Shown here: piece by piece, positions 42,750 to 52,565 of the stretch
Position numbering within the stretch: the stretch's first letter is position 1
How the letters are laid out: each line of letters begins with the position of its first letter
From: Streptomyces sp. NL15-2K
Lineage (GTDB): Bacteria > Actinomycetota > Actinomycetes > Streptomycetales > Streptomycetaceae
Assembly: GCF_030551255.1 (NCBI RefSeq)
Contig: NZ_CP130630.1
Span: forward strand, 11,345,001 to 11,409,000
Direction: 5' to 3'
Length of the DNA: 64,000 nt
Program-made: the position numbers and the translations under genes
The notes under the pieces: model-generated
The model's database searches: none
Told to the model about the DNA's origin: nothing
Seen by the model: the letters and a program-made list of their open reading frames with translations, nothing else

Positions 42750-45161
42750 GTGCCCGCACGGACAGATGCCGACGGCGCGTCACGGGGGAAGTGCGAAACA
42801 GTGGAACATGCGCAGGAACATGTCTCGACCGGTACGGCGCAGGACTGCGCCGTGCGGCCCGAGGAAGCCGGAACCGCCCTGGAACTCCTGGTCCACGGAG
42901 TGGGCGGCACCACGCCCGAGAAGATGCTCGACGATCCGCGCACGGTGCGCGTCACCGGCGACGACACGGCGGCGGTCTTCCGGCGCGCCGAGGATGTCGA
43001 CGCGGAGACCAGACCGGACGACTACCGCGGCCGCCCGGTGCCCGAGGCGTACGTCTGGTCCAACCTCACCTCCGGCAACGGCACCCGCGCCCTGTGGCTG
43101 TTGCTGCTGCCGTTCATGGTGGTCAACCTCGCGCACTGGATGCGGCCCACCGCGCGGGGGCGCAAACGGACGGTACGCCTGTACGGACTGCTGGTGCGGC
43201 TCACGGCACTGACCCTGACCGTGCTGCTGGTCGCCGCCGCCTGTGAGGTCGCCCTCGACCTCGCGGCCTGGCAGTGCGCGGGTACGCACGCGTGCACCGA
43301 GCGGCACTCCTGGCTCGGCTTCCTGTCGCCCACCGTCTCGGACGACGGCTGGTGGAGCAGGCCCGGCCGCCGCCTCGCCCTCGCCGCGCTGGTGCCGGCC
43401 GCGCTCACGTGCCTGCTGTGGTACCTCTCCCACCGCACCTGGCGCGCGTACGAGTCCCAGCAGCCCCTGACCCACACCCCCGAGGCCGACGAAGAGACCA
43501 CTCGCACCGCCCTCGGCCGACCCGGCTTCTGGTACGGACGCCGTCTGGTGGCCCGGCTGCGGGCCGCCCACACCGCCGCCGGACTGCTGACGGTCGCCGC
43601 GGCGGTCGGCACGTCGGCCGAACGCTTCGACCACCGCCCCGGCGGGCCCGCGCTGCTCGACGTCCTGGGCCGGCTGCTGGAGGCGGCGCTCGTCGCCGCC
43701 GCGGTGGCCGTGGTGGGGGTGGTCTGCCGCCGGGGCCGCAGCGAGAACCGCCTCGACCGGGAGCTCGACGCCCGCCTCGTACGCCAACTGCCGCTCGCCG
43801 CCCTTGTCCTGCTCGCCCTCTGCGCGGTCTACGCCTGCTGGGAGCGCCCGGGATGGGAGTCGGCCGGCCGGCTGCCGGGCGACATGAGCTTCGGTGCCAT
43901 CGCCCTGTTCCAGGGCCTGCTGGTGATCGTCCTCGGAGCGGTCGCCCACGTGCTGCACCGCGCCCATCCCGATCAACGCGCCGCGATGCGCGGCCTGGGC
44001 GGACCCGCCGTCGCCATGCTGGCCTGCGCGCTCGGCGGGGTGATCTCCGGCGGCGTGTCCCAGCGTGTCGCCGACTGGCTGGACGGCACCGGCACGAACA
44101 TCCCCGGCCCACCGGTCCTGCTGACCTGGCAGGCGTCCGTGATCCCGCCGCTGCTCGTCGTGCTGCTGGTGCTGTGCGGCTGGCTGGGACGGCGTGCCTG
44201 GGTCCTGCGCCGCGCCGAGATGGGCGCGGTGGAACGCGACTACTCCGGCGAGCCGAAGGACATGACCCGCACCCGCCGCATCGCGCGGACCCGCGCGATG
44301 GCGACGCTCACCGACCGGGCGCCCCGCATCGTCGCGGTCACCTCCGCCATGACCCTGCTGCTGGGCGCCGCGGCCCTGGTCGGCGCGATGATCACCGACA
44401 AGACTCCCGGTCAGGCCGCTGACGGGTCGTTCGCGTTCGTCGAGGGCGCGGCCGATACCGCACAGGCGCTGGGCTCCTGGCTGATCGGACTCGGGTTCAT
44501 ACTGCTCGTCACCTGGGGTCGGCGCGCCTACAAGGATGCCTCCGCGCGGCGGACCATCGGCATCCTCTGGGACGTCGGCACCTTCTGGCCGCGCGCCGCC
44601 CACCCCTTCGCCCCGCCCTGTTACGCCGAGCGCGCGGTGCCCGACCTGACCTGGCGGATGGCGACCTGGACCACGGCGACCGGCGGCCGCCTGGTGATCT
44701 CCGGGCACTCGCAGGGCAGCGTGCTCGCCGCCGCCGCGGCCTGGCAGCTCAAGCCGTCCGTCCGCAAACGCGTCGCGCTGCTGACCTACGGCTCACCGCT
44801 GGAGCGCCTCTACGGCCGCTGGTTCCCCGCCCACTTCGGCCCGGCCGCGCTCAGCGCCCTGCACCACGACGTCGACTGCTGGCGCAACCTGCACCGGCGC
44901 ACCGACCCCATCGGCGGCCCCGTCCGACTGTCCGGCGACTGCGGCCCCGAGGTGGACCGGGAAGCGCTCAAGGATCCCCTGGCATACGGCCGCACCGATC
45001 AGCATCCGCTGCCGGCCCCCATCCTCGGCCACTCCGACTACCAGGCGGACCCGGCCTTCGCCGAGGAACGGCAACGGCTGCTGGCCCGGCTGCGGTCGGA
45101 GGTCCCGGCGCCGCGGCACGAGGGAGAGGGTCACGGCAGCGCCGGCAGATCCTCCGCGTAG
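42750..45161 (+). CDS. Large integral membrane protein with alpha/beta-hydrolase-like GHSQGS motif
   Basis: GTG at 42750 has GGAG seven bases before it (an in-frame GTG at 42720 is the alternative). The 803-residue protein begins with a soluble part containing LELLVHGVGGTTPEKMLDDP near residue 44, then about nine to ten helices between residues 105 and 600. It ends with a soluble domain holding the nucleophile elbow ISGHSQGSVLAAAAAWQL near 650 and TYGSPLERLYGRWFP. The HG and GxSxG elements of one hydrolase fold thus lie at opposite ends of the membrane domain. Substrate unknown. Its 3' end overlaps the convergent gene by 31 bp. Confidence 0.8.
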   Translation: MPARTDADGASRGKCETVEHAQEHVSTGTAQDCAVRPEEAGTALELLVHGVGGTTPEKMLDDPRTVRVTGDDTAAVFRRAEDVDAETRPDDYRGRPVPEAYVWSNLTSGNGTRALWLLLLPFMVVNLAHWMRPTARGRKRTVRLYGLLVRLTALTLTVLLVAAACEVALDLAAWQCAGTHACTERHSWLGFLSPTVSDDGWWSRPGRRLALAALVPAALTCLLWYLSHRTWRAYESQQPLTHTPEADEETTRTALGRPGFWYGRRLVARLRAAHTAAGLLTVAAAVGTSAERFDHRPGGPALLDVLGRLLEAALVAAAVAVVGVVCRRGRSENRLDRELDARLVRQLPLAALVLLALCAVYACWERPGWESAGRLPGDMSFGAIALFQGLLVIVLGAVAHVLHRAHPDQRAAMRGLGGPAVAMLACALGGVISGGVSQRVADWLDGTGTNIPGPPVLLTWQASVIPPLLVVLLVLCGWLGRRAWVLRRAEMGAVERDYSGEPKDMTRTRRIARTRAMATLTDRAPRIVAVTSAMTLLLGAAALVGAMITDKTPGQAADGSFAFVEGAADTAQALGSWLIGLGFILLVTWGRRAYKDASARRTIGILWDVGTFWPRAAHPFAPPCYAERAVPDLTWRMATWTTATGGRLVISGHSQGSVLAAAAAWQLKPSVRKRVALLTYGSPLERLYGRWFPAHFGPAALSALHHDVDCWRNLHRRTDPIGGPVRLSGDCGPEVDREALKDPLAYGRTDQHPLPAPILGHSDYQADPAFAEERQRLLARLRSEVPAPRHEGEGHGSAGRSSA

Positions 45162-47569
45162 AGCAGCGTCAGGTCGTCGGTGCTCGGGTCGTCGAACTGG
45201 GCGACACGGCTCGCGTGCCGCTCCACCATCGCCTCGAAGGTCTGCCGGGCGGTGCGGCCGTTGCCGAAGGCCGGTCCCTTGGGGATCGCCGTGAAGTACT
45301 TCAGCAGGGCCTCCGTCGCGCCAGGCGCCAGCCGGTATTCGTGCTCCTCGGCCTGCTGTTCCACGATCCGCAGCAGTTCCTCCGGGCCGTAGTCGCTGAA
45401 GGTGATGGTCCGGGAGAAGCGGGAGGCGACACCCGGGTTGACCGAAAGGAACCGTTCCATCTCGGCCGTGTAGCCCGCGACGATCACCACGACCGCGTCC
45501 CGGTGGTCCTCCATCAGCTTCACCAGCGTGTCGATGGCCTCCTTGCCGAAGTCGCGGCCCGAATCCTCCGGCGACAGCGCGTACGCCTCGTCGATGAACA
45601 GCACACCGCCGCGCGCCTTGTCGAAGGCCTCCTGGGTGCGGATCGCCGTGGAACCGATGTGCTCGCCCACCAGGTCGACCCGGGAGACCTCGACGAGATG
45701 GCCCTTCTCCAGAACACCGAGGGAGGCGAGGATCTCGCCGTAGAGACGGGCGACCGTCGTCTTGCCGGTGCCGGGGGAGCCTGTGAAGACCAAATGGCGC
45801 TTGACCGACGCCGCCTTCAGGCCCGCCTGCTGCCGGCGCCGGCCGACCTCGATCATGTCGGTGAGCGCCCGCACCTCGCGCTTGACGCTGTCCAGGCCCA
45901 CCAACGCGTCCAGTTCACCGAGCACGGCCTTCGAGTTCCGCGTCGGCTGCTCCGGCTCCGCGGGCACCACCAGCGGCTCCTGCTCGGTGCTGCGCTGACC
46001 GGGAATCGAGCCCAGCAGGCCGGGGGAGCGGCCCACCGTCTGAACGGCGGTCTCCGTCGCGGCCGGCCGGCGCACGCCCGCGCTCTCGTCGCTCGTGCAG
46101 TCCTCGACCACGGGGCCCGCCCCGGACGCCGCGTCCGGGCCGCCGTCCGCGAACTCGTACCCGCCGCGCGCGCACCGCTCCGTACGGCACTTCTTCAGCG
46201 TCGCACGGCAGCCGTCGATCATATGGAAGCCGTAACCGCCGCTTCCCGTCACCCGGCAGTTCAGGAAGCTGCCCCGGCCGCCCGCCGAGACGTAGAAGCC
46301 CGCTTCGGCGGGGGAGTCGACCGTGCAGCGCTCTATCGTCGGGTCGGCGCCCTTGGTGACGATCACGCCGGTCTGTGTGGCGTCCACCGTGCAGTTGTTG
46401 AGGGTGCCGCCGCTGCCGTGGTCGCGGAACCAGGCGCCCGTCGCCGCGTCCCGGATCCGGCAGTCGTCCAGCTGCGCGGTGGCGCCGTCGCTCACCGACA
46501 CCGCCGTGTTGCGCACCTGCGACAGGTCGCTGTCGACGACGTCGGCGCGCGAGCCGCGGTCGAGGACGAACAGGGCGTCCGGCACGTCGTGCACCCGGCA
46601 GGAGTCCAGTACGGCCGTGGCGCCGTCGCTGACCCAGACGGCCGGGTAGTCGCCCGTGCTGTCGAAGATCTCGCACTGGTTGGCGTCCACGCGCGTGCCC
46701 GGATCCCACACCGACAGGCCGTTGCGCCCGAACCGGCGCACCGTCGTCCGGGTCAGGGTGAGGACGGAACGGGAGCGCAGGTCGACCGCGTTCTCCGGGA
46801 TGTCGTGGATACGGCAGTCGGCCAGCGTCAGCACCGCGTCCGTGTCGAGCGTGACGCCGTCGGCGGTGGTGCGGTGCACATCGCAGTCGGTGAGGTGCGC
46901 GGTGGCCCGGGCGGTGACCTGGACGCCGCTGCCCCGGACCTCGTAGACCTCGCAACCCACCGCTTCCAGCGCGGAGTTCTCGCCGGTCGCCGACAGTCCC
47001 ACGCCCGAGGCATGATGCACCCGGCAGCGCTCCAGCCGGGGGTGCGCGCCCCCGCGCACGGCGACGCCGGCCTGGCCGGCCGCGACGATCTCGCACTCCT
47101 CGAACACGCCGCCCCCGCCGTCGAGTACGGCGATGCCGATGCCGGCCGGGTTGTCGACGGTGCAGCGCCGCACGGTCGGCCGCGCGCCGCCGCGCACCTC
47201 GATCCCGGCCGCCGACCGTGTGACGATGCGGATGTCCGTGAGCTCCGGTGTGCCCTCCTCGACGAGCAGGGCGGGCGCGGCCGCGTCCTGGCCCTCCACG
47301 TGCAGGTCTTGAACCACCGCCGAGGCGCACACGGTCAGCGGCACCCCGTCCATGGGCGCGATCCGCACGGAGCCGGGTGAGCCCTCGGGGCCGCGCAGGG
47401 TCACCGCCCGCTGTACGACGAGGTTCTCCCGGTAGGTGCCGGGGGCGACGGTGAGGACGTCGCCGTCGGCCGCGGCCTCCAGGGCGGCGGCGAGCGATGC
47501 GTACTCACCCGTGCGGCGCCGCCACCTCGATGTGCCGGTGTGCGTCACCTGGACCGTGCCCTGTGCCAT
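45131..47569 (-). CDS. Right-handed beta-helix repeat protein fused to CbxX/EccA-type AAA+ ATPase
   Basis: The start at 47569 (MAQGTVQVTHTGTSRWRRRT) is preferred; an in-frame ATG at 47602 is possible. Of 812 residues, roughly 20-510 are Pectate-lyase-type beta-helix repeats of about 23 residues (many HNxxxVx-like rungs such as GTPELTDIRIVTRSAAGIEV). A linker leads to one AAA+ module: Walker A GSPGTGKTTVARLYGEIL near 600, Walker B VLFIDEAYALSPEDSGRDFG near 656 and the arginine-finger region ASRFSRTITFSD near 715. The ATPase half resembles CbxX/SpoVK and EccA1. No signal peptide, so it is cytoplasmic. Role unknown. Confidence 0.9.
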   Translation of the reverse strand: MAQGTVQVTHTGTSRWRRRTGEYASLAAALEAAADGDVLTVAPGTYRENLVVQRAVTLRGPEGSPGSVRIAPMDGVPLTVCASAVVQDLHVEGQDAAAPALLVEEGTPELTDIRIVTRSAAGIEVRGGARPTVRRCTVDNPAGIGIAVLDGGGGVFEECEIVAAGQAGVAVRGGAHPRLERCRVHHASGVGLSATGENSALEAVGCEVYEVRGSGVQVTARATAHLTDCDVHRTTADGVTLDTDAVLTLADCRIHDIPENAVDLRSRSVLTLTRTTVRRFGRNGLSVWDPGTRVDANQCEIFDSTGDYPAVWVSDGATAVLDSCRVHDVPDALFVLDRGSRADVVDSDLSQVRNTAVSVSDGATAQLDDCRIRDAATGAWFRDHGSGGTLNNCTVDATQTGVIVTKGADPTIERCTVDSPAEAGFYVSAGGRGSFLNCRVTGSGGYGFHMIDGCRATLKKCRTERCARGGYEFADGGPDAASGAGPVVEDCTSDESAGVRRPAATETAVQTVGRSPGLLGSIPGQRSTEQEPLVVPAEPEQPTRNSKAVLGELDALVGLDSVKREVRALTDMIEVGRRRQQAGLKAASVKRHLVFTGSPGTGKTTVARLYGEILASLGVLEKGHLVEVSRVDLVGEHIGSTAIRTQEAFDKARGGVLFIDEAYALSPEDSGRDFGKEAIDTLVKLMEDHRDAVVVIVAGYTAEMERFLSVNPGVASRFSRTITFSDYGPEELLRIVEQQAEEHEYRLAPGATEALLKYFTAIPKGPAFGNGRTARQTFEAMVERHASRVAQFDDPSTDDLTLLYAEDLPALP

Positions 47570-47725
47570 GGCGTTGCTGTGCCCCCACCTCGTGGTTCTC
47601 ATGGTTCGCTTGCCTTCGGGGCGCGCCCCGACAGCTCGCTCGCGCGCGCGGGTTGATCCCGAAGAGTTCGGCCGGTCCACCGTAGCGTGCGCGCAGACGG
47701 TGGGTTGACCAGAGCCGGAAGGCTG

Positions 47726-48331
47726 TCAGCTGCCGGTGCCGGTCCTGCCCCAGTCCGGACCCGCCCGGTCCCAGGCCTGGTCCCAACGGGCGTACCGGCG
47801 GCGGACCATGCGCCACACCATCAGCCTTCTGCCGCCCTCGACGAGGCCCGCGGTCAGCAGGGCCGCGCCGAAGCCGGCCAGGACGGCATGGGTCGTCGCC
47901 GTGGCGGAGTCCAGCGGGCGGGCCACCATGCGCCCGTGCTCGTCCGTCCAGATCGTGAAGTGGTCGCCGGGGTGCGGTTTCTGAAGGCTCGCGATGACCG
48001 TGCCGTGGTGCGTGGTGCCGTCCGGTGCGGTCCAGTCGGCGAGCACCCGGCTGCGCAGGTTCCGGCCCGAGGTGGTCTCGGGGTCGGCGTCCAGCGGGGA
48101 GCGGTCCAGCTCTCGGACCACGGTGGCCGTCACCAGGTGACGGGACTCGCGCTGCTCCCGGACCGAGCGCTGCAGGGCGTCCTGGGCTGCGCCGCCGACG
48201 AGCGCGCCGATCACGGGACCGACGACCAGGATCAGCAGCAGGGCCACCAGGGCCACCCACGCCTCGACCAGATCGGTCCTGCGGCGCAACGGGTTGTGCC
48301 GCCAGCGCCAGAGTCCACCTATCGTTCGCAC
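47726..48331 (-). CDS. Rv1733c-like two-helix membrane protein
   Basis: The 201-residue protein starts MRTIGGLWRWRHNPLRRRTD, the typical opening of the Rv1733c-like family, and has two hydrophobic helices (VALVALLLILVVGPVIGAL near residue 26; HAVLAGFGAALLTAGLVEGG near 147) flanking an extracellular domain with VLADWTAPDGTTHHGTV. Function is unknown; the M. tuberculosis member is dormancy-induced (family knowledge). The start is a GTG after GGGGGTGGGA. Confidence 0.85.
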   Translation of the reverse strand: MRTIGGLWRWRHNPLRRRTDLVEAWVALVALLLILVVGPVIGALVGGAAQDALQRSVREQRESRHLVTATVVRELDRSPLDADPETTSGRNLRSRVLADWTAPDGTTHHGTVIASLQKPHPGDHFTIWTDEHGRMVARPLDSATATTHAVLAGFGAALLTAGLVEGGRRLMVWRMVRRRYARWDQAWDRAGPDWGRTGTGS

Positions 48332-48514
48332 GGTCCCACCCCCTTCCCGCTCCGTGATAACTCCCGGCGGAGCCGTTCACGCGCGGGCCCGGTCGAAGAG
48401 AGAGCGAAATCACCTGTGACCGGGTCCTCTCATGAACTTCTCACGAAGCCCAACGCCCGGGGCCCCGGGACGGGTTCCCCGGGATCCCGACAGAAGCGGA
48501 CCGTCCTGTTCGAG

Positions 48515-49342
48515 CTAGTCGAGGACGGTGACCGGATCACCGACCCGGATCGTGCCGGCGGACTGGGGCACCAGGTTCTGTCCGAAGACGAGCTTGCCGC
48601 CGATGCGGCGGTGCCGTCCGAGGGTGTGCAGGGGTTCCTTGCCGCGCTCGGCGGTGGCCTGGCCGGTCGTGGTGACCACGCACCGGCCGCACATCTTGGC
48701 GACCCGGAAGGTGACCTCGCCGATGGCCACGCGTGACCAGTCGTCCTCGGCCCAGGCGGCGGTGCCCGCCACGACCACGTTGGGCCGGAAGCGGTTCATG
48801 GGCAGGGGGCCCTCCTGCGCGTGACGGCCCTGGGCGATCAGGGAGTTCAGGGCGTCGAGCGAGGCCGCCGTGGTGAGCAGCAGCGGGTAGCCGTCGGCGA
48901 ACGACACCGTCTCGCCCGGCAGCGCGAACTCCGGGTCGACAGGCCGCCGCGTGGCCGGGTCGTCCATGTGGACCAGGCGCGCGCCGAGCCCCAGATACTC
49001 GCTGCACCACGCGTGCGCGGCGTCGCCCTCGGCCGGAACGCCGTCGACCTTGTCGCGGAAGATGCCCACCGGCACGGTGGCGGCCGGCCGCGGAACGGGC
49101 ACCGTCAAAGGGTCCATGCCGGGCGCGGACAGCCGGACACCGCCGCCGGGCAGAAGCTCGGCGGCGGCAAGAGCGAGGCGCGGGTGCTCGCGTTGTGTGA
49201 CGACCTTTCCCCCGTCGTCGATCAGCACCCAGCGCCGGTCTCCGGCCAGCCCCCAGGGCTCCACGACGGCCTGCCGGGGCGCCAGGCCCCGGAACGCCTT
49301 GACCGGATGGACATGAATGGACTGCAGTCGCGGGTTCCCCAT
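48515..49342 (-). CDS. MOSC-domain protein (YcbX/MARC-like)
   Basis: From ATG 49342 the product is 275 residues. The N-terminal beta-barrel part reads SIHVHPVKAFRGLAPRQAVV and GLAGDRRWVLIDDGGKVVTQ, the MOSC_N pattern. The MOSC core has PMNRFRPNVVVAGTAAWAED and the candidate molybdenum-ligand cysteine in KMCGRCVVTTT near residue 218. Such proteins carry Mo cofactor and reduce N-hydroxylated compounds. No redox domain is fused, so a separate reductase is needed. Confidence 0.9.
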   Translation of the reverse strand: MGNPRLQSIHVHPVKAFRGLAPRQAVVEPWGLAGDRRWVLIDDGGKVVTQREHPRLALAAAELLPGGGVRLSAPGMDPLTVPVPRPAATVPVGIFRDKVDGVPAEGDAAHAWCSEYLGLGARLVHMDDPATRRPVDPEFALPGETVSFADGYPLLLTTAASLDALNSLIAQGRHAQEGPLPMNRFRPNVVVAGTAAWAEDDWSRVAIGEVTFRVAKMCGRCVVTTTGQATAERGKEPLHTLGRHRRIGGKLVFGQNLVPQSAGTIRVGDPVTVLD

Positions 49343-49385
49343 GCGGTCATCGTGCCAGGCGGCACCGACAGCCGTGGGGATGGAA

Positions 49386-49823
49386 TCAGTACCCGCGGTA
49401 CTGCTGGTTGTTGTAGGGCTCCTGGTACGGAGTCTGCTGGGGCCGGGGAGCCGCGGGGCGCATCGCCTCGTAGCCCGTGCCCATGCCGGGGCCCGCGGGC
49501 CGAGGCTGCTGCGGCTGCGCACCGGGGTAACCGCGCGGCGCGGCGGCCTGCTGCGGGATGTACGCCGCGGGCGCCTGCTGCAGCGGGGCGGGCTGCTGGG
49601 CCTGCGGATAGCCGTACGAGGGCTGGGACGGGCCCGCCGGCAGGGCGGGCAGTGCCGACGGCAGCGCGGGCAGGTGGCTGCCCGGCGTGTCGTACGCGGC
49701 GGGGACCCGGATCGGGGCGATCTGCGGGGTGCCCCGCTCGGCCACGAGCTTGTCGTAGATCGGAGTGTCCGGGAAGGAGGCGGAGTAGTAGCCGCCGCCA
49801 TAAGTGGAGCGGGGGGAGGTCAT
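49386..49823 (-). CDS. Pro/Gln/Tyr-rich conserved protein (DUF6643-like)
   Basis: The chosen ATG at 49823 gives 145 residues starting MTSPRSTYGGGYYSASFPDT and IYDKLVAERGTPQIAPIRVP, a conserved Streptomyces opening. It is followed by a low-complexity tail rich in Pro, Gln, Ala and Tyr. TAACTT seven bases upstream looks like a -10 box of a leaderless transcript; a longer frame to 49928 has no support. Probably disordered; function unknown. The 293-bp gap to the TerD gene holds no supported gene. Confidence 0.75.
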   Translation of the reverse strand: MTSPRSTYGGGYYSASFPDTPIYDKLVAERGTPQIAPIRVPAAYDTPGSHLPALPSALPALPAGPSQPSYGYPQAQQPAPLQQAPAAYIPQQAAAPRGYPGAQPQQPRPAGPGMGTGYEAMRPAAPRPQQTPYQEPYNNQQYRGY

Positions 49824-50116
49824 GGCACATAAGTTAAGCCCACGATGTGCTGGTTGGGGAGACCGATAAGAGGGTTGTTTTCCGTGTCGGCCGTGACGTG
49901 GGATCCCCAATGCGAGCGAACTCGGCAAAAAGGGACGGCGCGCGGGGCGTTTCTCATGTAAAAGGCGAGTTCCTTGCGGGTTACCGGCGGTTGACCGTAG
50001 GTGTTCCTGTGCAGTTCATGGGACTTCCCCGACCCGGGGATTATGTTGAGAGTTCAGACAATCGGACGGGACTGCCGGGGTGCGGCCTGGCGTCGTGAGT
50101 GGTGATGGGGGCGGAC

Positions 50117-51325
50117 ATGCCAATGCCGAAAGGATCGAATGTTCCGGTGCCCACGACGGCGCTGCGCGTCGAATTGGGCCGGCGTTCGGGGCCGGGCGTG
50201 CCCGACGTGGACGCGTCGGCGCTGCTGCTGGTGGGCGGAAAGGTCCGTTCCGACGCCGACTTCGTCTTCTACAACCAGCCCGCGCACTCCTCCGGCGCGG
50301 TCCGGCACGAGGGCACACGGGACGAGGGCGGCAAGGTGACCGACACCCTCGTCGTCGACCTCGCGCGCGTGGAGTCCGCCGTAGAGACCGTCGTGCTCGC
50401 CGCCTCCGCGGACGGCGGCACGTTCGCGGCGGTGCCGGACCTCTACATCGAGGTCAGGGCCGCCGCCCAGGACACGGTGGTCGCCCGTTTCGACAGCGCG
50501 GGAGCCACCGTCGAAACCGCTTTCGTGCTCGGTGAGTTCTACCGTCGTCAGGGCGCCTGGAAGTTCCGAGCCGTGGGCCAGGGCTACGGCAGCGGGCTGG
50601 AGGGCCTCGCCACCGACTTCGGGATCACCGTGGACGAGCCGCAGCAGGCCGCACCCGCACCGGCGCCCTCGACACCCGCCGCGCCGGTCCGGCTGACCAA
50701 GGTGACACTGACCAAGGCGGCCCCGTCCGTCTCGCTGACCAAGCAGGGCGGCACATCGGGCGCACTGCGGGTGAACCTCAACTGGCAGATGCACAAGCAG
50801 TTCTCCGGGTGGGCGGGCAAGAAGGGCCGCTCGGTGGCCATGCACGCGGACCTCGACCTGGACCTGTGCGCCCTGTACGAACTCACCGACGGCAGCAAGG
50901 GAGTCGTCCAGTCCCTCGGCAACGCCTTCGGCGCCCTGCACCAGCCCCCGTACATCCACCTCGACGGCGACGACCGCACGGGCGCCGTCGAGAGCGGCGA
51001 GAACCTCACCGTCAACCTCGACCACCAGCAGGCCTTCCGGCGCATCCTCGTCTTCGTGACGATCTACGAGGGGGCGCGTTCCTTCGCCGACCTGCACGCC
51101 ACGGTCACCCTCCGGCCGCAGTACGGCGCCCCGATCGACTTCTCTGTCGACGAGTGCACCGTCCCCTCGACAGTCTGCGCACTCGCCCTGATCACCAACA
51201 CCGGCAGCGACCTGGTCGTCCAGCGCGAGGCCCGCTACCTGGTGCCGGAACGAGGCGTAAGCCCTCAGCGGACCGTGGACCACGCGTATGGGTGGGGCAT
51301 GAACTGGACCCCCGGCCGGAAGTGA
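50117..51325 (+). CDS. TerD-family protein with two tellurium-resistance-like domains
   Basis: The start at 50117 ([20 protein letters not shown]) follows GGGGG; earlier in-frame starts add only six residues. The first domain (to about residue 180) has the TerD/CABP-like text [18 protein letters not shown] and [16 protein letters not shown], and [21 protein letters not shown] Pro/Ala linker leads to a second TerA-like domain ([20 protein letters not shown] through [20 protein letters not shown]). TerD-type proteins bind calcium and act in stress and differentiation in Streptomyces. No other ter genes are nearby. Confidence 0.92.
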   Translation: MPMPKGSNVPVPTTALRVELGRRSGPGVPDVDASALLLVGGKVRSDADFVFYNQPAHSSGAVRHEGTRDEGGKVTDTLVVDLARVESAVETVVLAASADGGTFAAVPDLYIEVRAAAQDTVVARFDSAGATVETAFVLGEFYRRQGAWKFRAVGQGYGSGLEGLATDFGITVDEPQQAAPAPAPSTPAAPVRLTKVTLTKAAPSVSLTKQGGTSGALRVNLNWQMHKQFSGWAGKKGRSVAMHADLDLDLCALYELTDGSKGVVQSLGNAFGALHQPPYIHLDGDDRTGAVESGENLTVNLDHQQAFRRILVFVTIYEGARSFADLHATVTLRPQYGAPIDFSVDECTVPSTVCALALITNTGSDLVVQREARYLVPERGVSPQRTVDHAYGWGMNWTPGRK

Positions 51326-51329
51326 CCCC

Positions 51330-52508
51330 TCAGGTCTCGTCCCCCACGACGGCGTCCGGGCGCGCGTAGGTACGGCCCTTCCAGGCCGCACCGCGTCCCC
51401 GGTAGTGCTGCACGGCGGAATCCACCGTCATGAGGAGGTACAGGAAAGCGGTGAACGGCAGCAGGGGAGCGAGCCACAGAGGCTGGCGGTAGTAGCGGAG
51501 CATCGGAACGTACGTCCCGGTCATCACCAGCCACGCGAGACCACCGACGACCGCGGCCGCCGTACTCCCCACGGCCACACCCACGAGCACGGCTACCGGC
51601 GGCACGAGGTAGACCAACGCGAGCCCGGCCACCGTCGCCGCCAGCAGCACAAGGTTGTGCCGCAACTGCGCGTACGCGCTGCGGGACACCATCCGCCACA
51701 GGTCGTGCAGGCGCGGATACGGACGCACGCTGTCCACCCGCTCCGCCAGCCCCAGCCAGATGTGGCCGCCCCCGCCCTTGACCGCCCGCGCGAGCGCCAC
51801 GTCGTCGATGACGGCATGCCGGATCGCGTCCGGGATCCGCGCCCGCTCGGCAGCCTCCGCGCGCAGCAGCACGCAGCCGCCCGCCGCGGCCGCCGTGCGC
51901 GCCGTCCGCCTGCCGATCCGGCGGAACGGATAGAGCTGCGCGAAGAAGTACACGAAGGCGGGCACGACAAGCCGCTCCCACATGCTCTCCACCCGCAACC
52001 GGGCCATCTGGGAGACGACGTCGAAGCCCCCCGTGCGCGCCGCGGCGACCAACTGCCGCAGACTGTCCGGCGCGTGGGCGATGTCGGCGTCGGTCAACAG
52101 CAGGTACTCCGGGCCACGCGCGCGTGCCAGGCCGATGCCGTGGCGCACCGCCCAGAGCTTTCCCGTCCAGCCCGAGGGCGGCTCGCCGGGCGAGGAGACG
52201 GTCAGTGGCAGCCCGCCGTGACGCCGCGCCAGCTCCCGTGCGAGTTCCCCGGTGCCGTCCGAACTGCCGTCGTCGACGAGGAAGATCTCGGCCCGCCCCG
52301 GATAGTCCTGGGCGAGCAGCGACGGCAGGCTCGCCGGCAGCACCGCGGCCTCGTCGCGTGCCGGCACGACGACGCAGACGGCGGGCCAGTCGTCCGGTTC
52401 CCGCCGTGGCGGCAGTCCGACGTCCGTGCGCCAGAAGAAGCCCTGGCCGAGCAGCAGCCACAGCCAGGCGACGAGTGATCCGGCGGCAGTCCACACGATG
52501 GCGCTCAC
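51330..52508 (-). CDS. Family 2 glycosyltransferase, HpnB-like
   Basis: The GTG at 52508 is six bases after CAGACT, a possible leaderless start. The 392-residue product has an N-terminal membrane helix (VWTAAGSLVAWLWLLLGQGF), the GT-A core (VVVPARDEAAVLPASL, EIFLVDDGSSDGTGELA, YLLLTDADIAH) and three to four C-terminal helices with LWLAPLLPFTAFLYLLMTVD. This layout resembles hopene-associated HpnB. No hopanoid genes are next to it, so the acceptor lipid is uncertain. Confidence 0.88.
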   Translation of the reverse strand: MSAIVWTAAGSLVAWLWLLLGQGFFWRTDVGLPPRREPDDWPAVCVVVPARDEAAVLPASLPSLLAQDYPGRAEIFLVDDGSSDGTGELARELARRHGGLPLTVSSPGEPPSGWTGKLWAVRHGIGLARARGPEYLLLTDADIAHAPDSLRQLVAAARTGGFDVVSQMARLRVESMWERLVVPAFVYFFAQLYPFRRIGRRTARTAAAAGGCVLLRAEAAERARIPDAIRHAVIDDVALARAVKGGGGHIWLGLAERVDSVRPYPRLHDLWRMVSRSAYAQLRHNLVLLAATVAGLALVYLVPPVAVLVGVAVGSTAAAVVGGLAWLVMTGTYVPMLRYYRQPLWLAPLLPFTAFLYLLMTVDSAVQHYRGRGAAWKGRTYARPDAVVGDET

Positions 52509-52565
52509 GCGCGCAGTCTGCCCCACCGGGCCCGTCTCCAAGGGCGCATCGTCTATCGTGACCGG

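Noticed and set aside
45131..47569. Type VII secretion locus because of the EccA-like AAA+ module
   Set aside because: No EccB, EccC, EccD or WXG100 genes nearby; the beta-helix fusion is a different architecture.
49847..50098. 83-residue open frame between the DUF6643-like and TerD genes
   Set aside because: No ribosome site, no recognisable motif, lower GC third-position bias than real genes around it, and it covers the likely promoter region.
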